Assembly (NCBI GenBank): GCA_945906915.1
Contig: CAMDSI010000101.1
Span: forward strand, 1-7,575
Direction: 5' to 3'
Length of the DNA: 7,575 bases
Source of the DNA: Spirosoma fluviale
GTDB taxonomy: Bacteria > Bacteroidota > Bacteroidia > Cytophagales > Spirosomataceae
Positions 5,269 through 7,575 of the stretch are shown here, piece after piece. The notes beneath the pieces were generated by a model. It made no database searches, had not been told where the DNA came from, and saw only the letters and a program-made list of their open reading frames with translations. The position numbers and the translations under genes are program-made. Position 1 is the stretch's first letter; each line of letters opens with the position of its first letter.

Positions 5269-5984
5269 CTCTCAAAAACCTTCTTCAACAACTCACTCGT
5301 CCTTGCCATCGGATTAGCGCGAATATCCTTCTCTTGCTTCGCAATTTCGATGTAAATTCCTTCCATCGCCTTTTCAGTTACATAAGCGCTTAAGTCCGGA
5401 TTGATCTTTTTATTGCTGAATGGAATGGCATTGTAGGCTGTGATGGCTTTCTCCCAATACTTCGTCGCGTTTACTTTGTCTAGCGATGTTTTGATGATGG
5501 GATTAAAGCTGGATTTTAATTCTGCTGTTGTCTTTGACCGTAAATAGGTGGTAGCGGCTGATTCGTCGCCGCGTAGTATATTTAGTCCGTCAGTGATAGT
5601 CATTTGTTTGATGGCATTGACAAAAATGGGAGCAGCAGTAATACAGGCGTCCTCTGCGGCCCTGTTCATACTTAAGATGAAATCGTCTGCGTATTGATTA
5701 AGACCAACGCTTCTGAGGGTACTTTCGACTTTGGCGGCTTCTGGTGGCATCAAGATTTTTAAGGCTGCGTTTTTGAAGAAACCATCCGGTTTAGCGAGGT
5801 TAGTGCAGCCTTTTTCGGCACCGATGCGCAAGGCTTCTTTTAGGCCGTTGGCGATATCATCCGAGCTTAAACCGGTTTTTGTGGCGCCTGAGGCGATTTC
5901 GGTGGCTTTTTTCAGAAGGCCTTGGAAGGATTGGGCATTTGCATGAGTCGAAAACAACACGAAGAGAACTAGGATTTTTTTCAT
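5265..5984 (-). CDS. DUF4197 family secreted/periplasmic protein
   Basis: The 239-residue protein has a signal peptide (1-17, cleavage ANA before Q18). It matches DUF4197 throughout: GLSSDDIANGLKEALRIGAEKG (38-59), KPDGFFKNAALKILMPPEA (65-83), the invariant-looking MNRAAEDA (106-113), APIFVNAIKQMTITDGLNILRGDESAATTYLRSKT (118-152), FNPIIKTSLDKV (160-171), and the end YVTEKAMEGIYIEIAKQEKDIRANPMARTSELLKKVF (201-237). Family function is not known to me. Its stop overlaps the next start by four bases. Codon choice changes near the 3' end: all 12 Lys codons in residues 1-150 before K151 are AAA, while all five Lys codons after residue 203 are AAG. A minus-strand TATTCTTTG inside the heptamer array upstream is only a loose promoter candidate. 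Confidence 0.9.
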   Translation of the reverse strand: MKKILVLFVLFSTHANAQSFQGLLKKATEIASGATKTGLSSDDIANGLKEALRIGAEKGCTNLAKPDGFFKNAALKILMPPEAAKVESTLRSVGLNQYADDFILSMNRAAEDACITAAPIFVNAIKQMTITDGLNILRGDESAATTYLRSKTTAELKSSFNPIIKTSLDKVNATKYWEKAITAYNAIPFSNKKINPDLSAYVTEKAMEGIYIEIAKQEKDIRANPMARTSELLKKVFER

Positions 5985-5995
5985 GATATCAATTT

Positions 5996-6027
5996 AAAGA
6001 ATAAAGCATAAAGCACAAAGAATAAAG
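5996..6027 (+). repeat. 7-base repeat array (AAAGnAy)
   Basis: AAAGAAT, AAAGCAT, AAAGCAC, AAAGAAT, AAAG in uninterrupted 7-base register, just upstream of the DUF4197 start. It keeps the AAAG core of the arrays at 511-765, with a different remainder. Confidence 0.75.
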
Positions 6028-6032
6028 TTGGA

Positions 6033-6047
6033 ATCCCCTGCGGGGAT
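6033..6047. repeat. Short palindrome ATCCCC-TGC-GGGGAT
   Basis: A 6-bp perfect stem with a 3-base loop between the heptamer array and the pyrimidine-rich array. No T-run follows; it could still be a small transcriptional or operator element between the divergent DUF4197 and M28 genes. Confidence 0.5.
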
Positions 6048-6061
6048 GATCGTATGAAACA

Positions 6062-6149
6062 TTTCCCTCGGACTCATTTCCTCCGGACTCTTTCCCTCCG
6101 GACTTCGGACTCTTTCCCTCCGGATTTCGGACTCTCTCCCTCCGGACTG
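6062..6149 (+). repeat. Pyrimidine-rich tandem array with 22-base units
   Basis: Built from an octamer TTTCCCTC followed by heptamers of the form CGGACTy. Two full 22-base units (6091-6112 and 6113-6134) read TTTCCCTC + CGGACTT + CGGACTC and TTTCCCTC + CGGATTT + CGGACTC. They are preceded by a 14-base unit (6062-6075) and a 15-base unit (6076-6090) lacking the middle heptamer, and followed by TCTCCCTC + CGGACTG (6135-6149). The array ends about 26 bases before the M28 promoter box. Confidence 0.82.
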
Positions 6150-6174
6150 ACTTCTAAATTTACAGATTTATCCC

Positions 6175-6182
6175 TACCTTTA
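6175..6182 (+). promoter_or_regulatory. -7 box for the M28 peptidase gene
   Basis: TACCTTTA differs at one position from TAnnTTTG and ends 23 bases before the ATG at 6206; TACCTTTG-type boxes are common in this phylum. No clear -33 TTTG is seen at the expected distance. Confidence 0.42.
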
Positions 6183-6205
6183 AACACACTATTTACAAAC
6201 CTATA

Positions 6206-7575
6206 ATGAAATTATATTTCCTCCCCTTATTATTCCTCCCCTTGTTTTCTAGCGCGCAAACAGCTCAATCCAATGTCGACAGCCTTTTTATCAAGAAGAT
6301 GTCTGACGAGATTATGACTAACGGAAAGGCCTATGACTTATTGTATGAGTTGACTAAAAAGATAGGTGGGCGTTTAGCTGGTTCCCCTCAGGCACAGAAT
6401 GCGGTAACTTGGGGAAAGAAAAGTTTAGAGGCGATTGGGGCAGATAGAGTATTTTTACAGCCTTGTAAGGTGCCTAATTGGAAGCGTGGCGGGAATGATT
6501 TTGTGGCGATTACGGGTGTGAATGGTGAGGCGAGAATGCAGCCGTTGGCGGCTTTGGCCTTAGGAAATTCACTGGGTTCTAATGGATTAATCGAGGCGGA
6601 AGTGGTCGCAGTGGCTAGTTTTGATGAATTAGACAGGCGCAAGGAGGAAGTGAATGGGAAGATCGTTTATTACCACAGTGTTTTTGATCCGACGAAGATT
6701 CAGACGTTTAAGGCTTATGGTGAGAGTGGCGCTTTTCGCCGTTCTGGGGCGAGTAAAGCCGCGAAATATGGTGCAGTGGCGGTGATGATTCATTCGCTGA
6801 GTACGGCGCCGGATAATGAACCGCATACGGGTAGCATGAGTTATGATGAGGCGTATCCGAAGATTCCTGCGGTGGCTTTGGGTCCAGATGATGCGAAGAT
6901 GCTGTATGCTTTGGCCAAAAAAGGAACCATCAAAGCCCAAGTTCAAACTTACGGTTTCTTCCTTCCAGACGCTGACGAAAACAACGTAGTAGCTGAAATC
7001 CGCGGATCCGAATTCCCTGACCAATTCATCACCTTAGGCGGCCACCTAGACAGCTGGGACGTAAACGAAGGTGCACACGACGACGGCGCCGGCATCGTCC
7101 AAACGATGGAAGTGTTACGCGTCATGAAAGCAGTAAACTACAAACCTAAACGTAGCATCCGTTTTGTCCTATTCGCAAACGAAGAAAACGGTGTCCGCGG
7201 CGGAAACGAATACGCGAACCAAGCCAAAATCAATAAGGAAAACCACATTTTCGTCCTAGAAAGTGACGAAGGCGGCTTCACCCCGCGTTCCATCGGAATA
7301 ACGGCCTCTCCTACTCAATTAGCTAGATTTCAAACCTGGAATCCCCTATTTAAACCCTATAGTTCTGAAATTACCTCAGGCGGTGGCGGTACGGACATAG
7401 GACCTATGTTAGGCGTAAATAAAGCCACCATCTTAGCGGGACTCATCCCAGACAGTCAACGTTATTTCGATCTACACCACGCAAAAACGGATGTATTCGA
7501 AAACGTGAACAAAAGAGAATTACATTTAGGCGCTGTGAATATGGCTGCCATCATCTATTTAATTGATAAATACGG
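6206..7575 (+). CDS. Secreted M28 family zinc metallopeptidase (carboxypeptidase Q-like), 3' end cut by window
   Basis: Open from ATG 6206 to the window end (456 codons, no stop seen). Signal peptide 1-17 (SSA before Q18), then a propeptide-like or N-terminal part with GGRLAGS (54-60), an inserted protease-associated (PA) domain at about 125-245 (KIVYYHSVF, GASKAAKYGAVAVMIHS, IPAVALGPDDA), then the M28 catalytic core. The co-catalytic zinc set is complete: H280 (GGHLDSWD), D292 bridging (GAHDDGAG), catalytic E326 and ligand E327 (ANEEN), D354 (ESDEGG) and H425 (LHHAKTD). The GGHLDSWD and ESDEGGF forms point to the carboxypeptidase Q/PGCP branch, which removes residues from short peptides; exported. 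Most of the gene appears present, with little missing. Synonymous codon choice reverses near codon 237 (see findings). Start chosen because the signal peptide begins there and a -7 box precedes it. Confidence 0.92.
   Translation, partial: MKLYFLPLLFLPLFSSAQTAQSNVDSLFIKKMSDEIMTNGKAYDLLYELTKKIGGRLAGSPQAQNAVTWGKKSLEAIGADRVFLQPCKVPNWKRGGNDFVAITGVNGEARMQPLAALALGNSLGSNGLIEAEVVAVASFDELDRRKEEVNGKIVYYHSVFDPTKIQTFKAYGESGAFRRSGASKAAKYGAVAVMIHSLSTAPDNEPHTGSMSYDEAYPKIPAVALGPDDAKMLYALAKKGTIKAQVQTYGFFLPDADENNVVAEIRGSEFPDQFITLGGHLDSWDVNEGAHDDGAGIVQTMEVLRVMKAVNYKPKRSIRFVLFANEENGVRGGNEYANQAKINKENHIFVLESDEGGFTPRSIGITASPTQLARFQTWNPLFKPYSSEITSGGGGTDIGPMLGVNKATILAGLIPDSQRYFDLHHAKTDVFENVNKRELHLGAVNMAAIIYLIDKY
6218..6247 (+). 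repeat. 15-base in-frame tandem repeat in the M28 signal peptide
   Basis: TTCCTCCCCTTATTA (6218-6232) is followed directly by TTCCTCCCCTTGTTT (6233-6247). It duplicates the Phe-Leu-Pro-Leu-Leu segment and lengthens the hydrophobic core of the signal peptide. Confidence 0.7.

Noticed and set aside
3425..5270. Complete integrative element at tRNA-Lys
   Set aside because: No integrase, transposase or relaxase is encoded in the interval and the boundary match is only a few bases plus a terminator; kept only as a tentative finding.
5731..5946. 71-codon plus-strand ORF
   Set aside because: Entirely antisense to the well-supported DUF4197 gene and without family similarity that I recognise.
6062..6149. 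Possible CRISPR array
   Set aside because: Units abut without unique spacers, differ in length (14, 15, 22 bases) and no cas genes are present; it is a degenerate tandem repeat.
7004..7015. Adjacent BamHI and EcoRI sites (GGATCCGAATTC), as in cloning vectors
   Set aside because: The bases encode GSEF within a continuous family-typical stretch before the GGHLDSWD motif, and no vector sequence flanks them; a coincidence is the simplest reading.
6388..7024. Two minus-strand ORFs of 84 and 131 codons
   Set aside because: Both are antisense shadows of the M28 peptidase, whose catalytic motifs and signal peptide support the plus strand.

Overview
The window looks like chromosomal DNA of a Bacteroidota member, probably of the Cytophagales type; the genus cannot be set from sequence alone. 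The evidence is protein style (a secreted protein with the TGIGT-x-TPDPSAKL-x-V start typical of Bacteroidota surface proteins, a BatE-like TPR/SH3 membrane protein, DUF4197 and DUF3237 proteins with signal peptides, a carboxypeptidase Q-like M28 peptidase), several -7 boxes of the Bacteroidota form TAnnTTTG 17-25 bases before start codons, and the absence of clear Shine-Dalgarno sites.

Layout. 19-483 (+) is a dCMP deaminase. 484-807 has no gene but is densely structured: two imperfect copies of a hairpin terminator unit, three arrays of 7-base repeats (AAAGnnC on one side, its complement GnnCTTT on the other), and at each edge a long hairpin that contains the stop codon of the neighbouring gene. 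808-1326 (-) is a SlyD/FKBP-type prolyl isomerase, divergent from holA (1419-2465, +), the DNA polymerase III delta subunit. holA converges on a BatE-like TPR/SH3 membrane protein (2477-3214, -) with an 11-base gap. A structured leader with four short palindromes precedes tRNA-Lys(UUU) at 3352-3424.

From about 3430 to 5270 the DNA becomes visibly more AT-rich and gene content looks accessory: a secreted adhesin-like protein (3538-4311, -), a secreted DUF3237 protein (4495-4977, +), and a 65-residue two-helix membrane protein (5071-5268, -) translationally coupled to a DUF4197 protein (5265-5984, -). The tRNA 3' end plus its terminator is echoed after the DUF3237 gene, which makes a boundary repeat possible but unproven. 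The intergenic stretch 5985-6205 carries another 7-base repeat array and a pyrimidine-rich array with 22-base units, followed by a secreted M28 metallopeptidase with an inserted PA domain that runs off the window end (6206 to past 7575).

The genes do not form one pathway. The housekeeping functions are nucleotide metabolism, protein folding, replication and a tRNA; the rest are envelope or secreted proteins. The most unusual signals are the stop-to-stop fold-back region at 461-815, the recurring 7-base repeat arrays, and an abrupt reversal of synonymous codon preference inside the M28 gene near base 6914.
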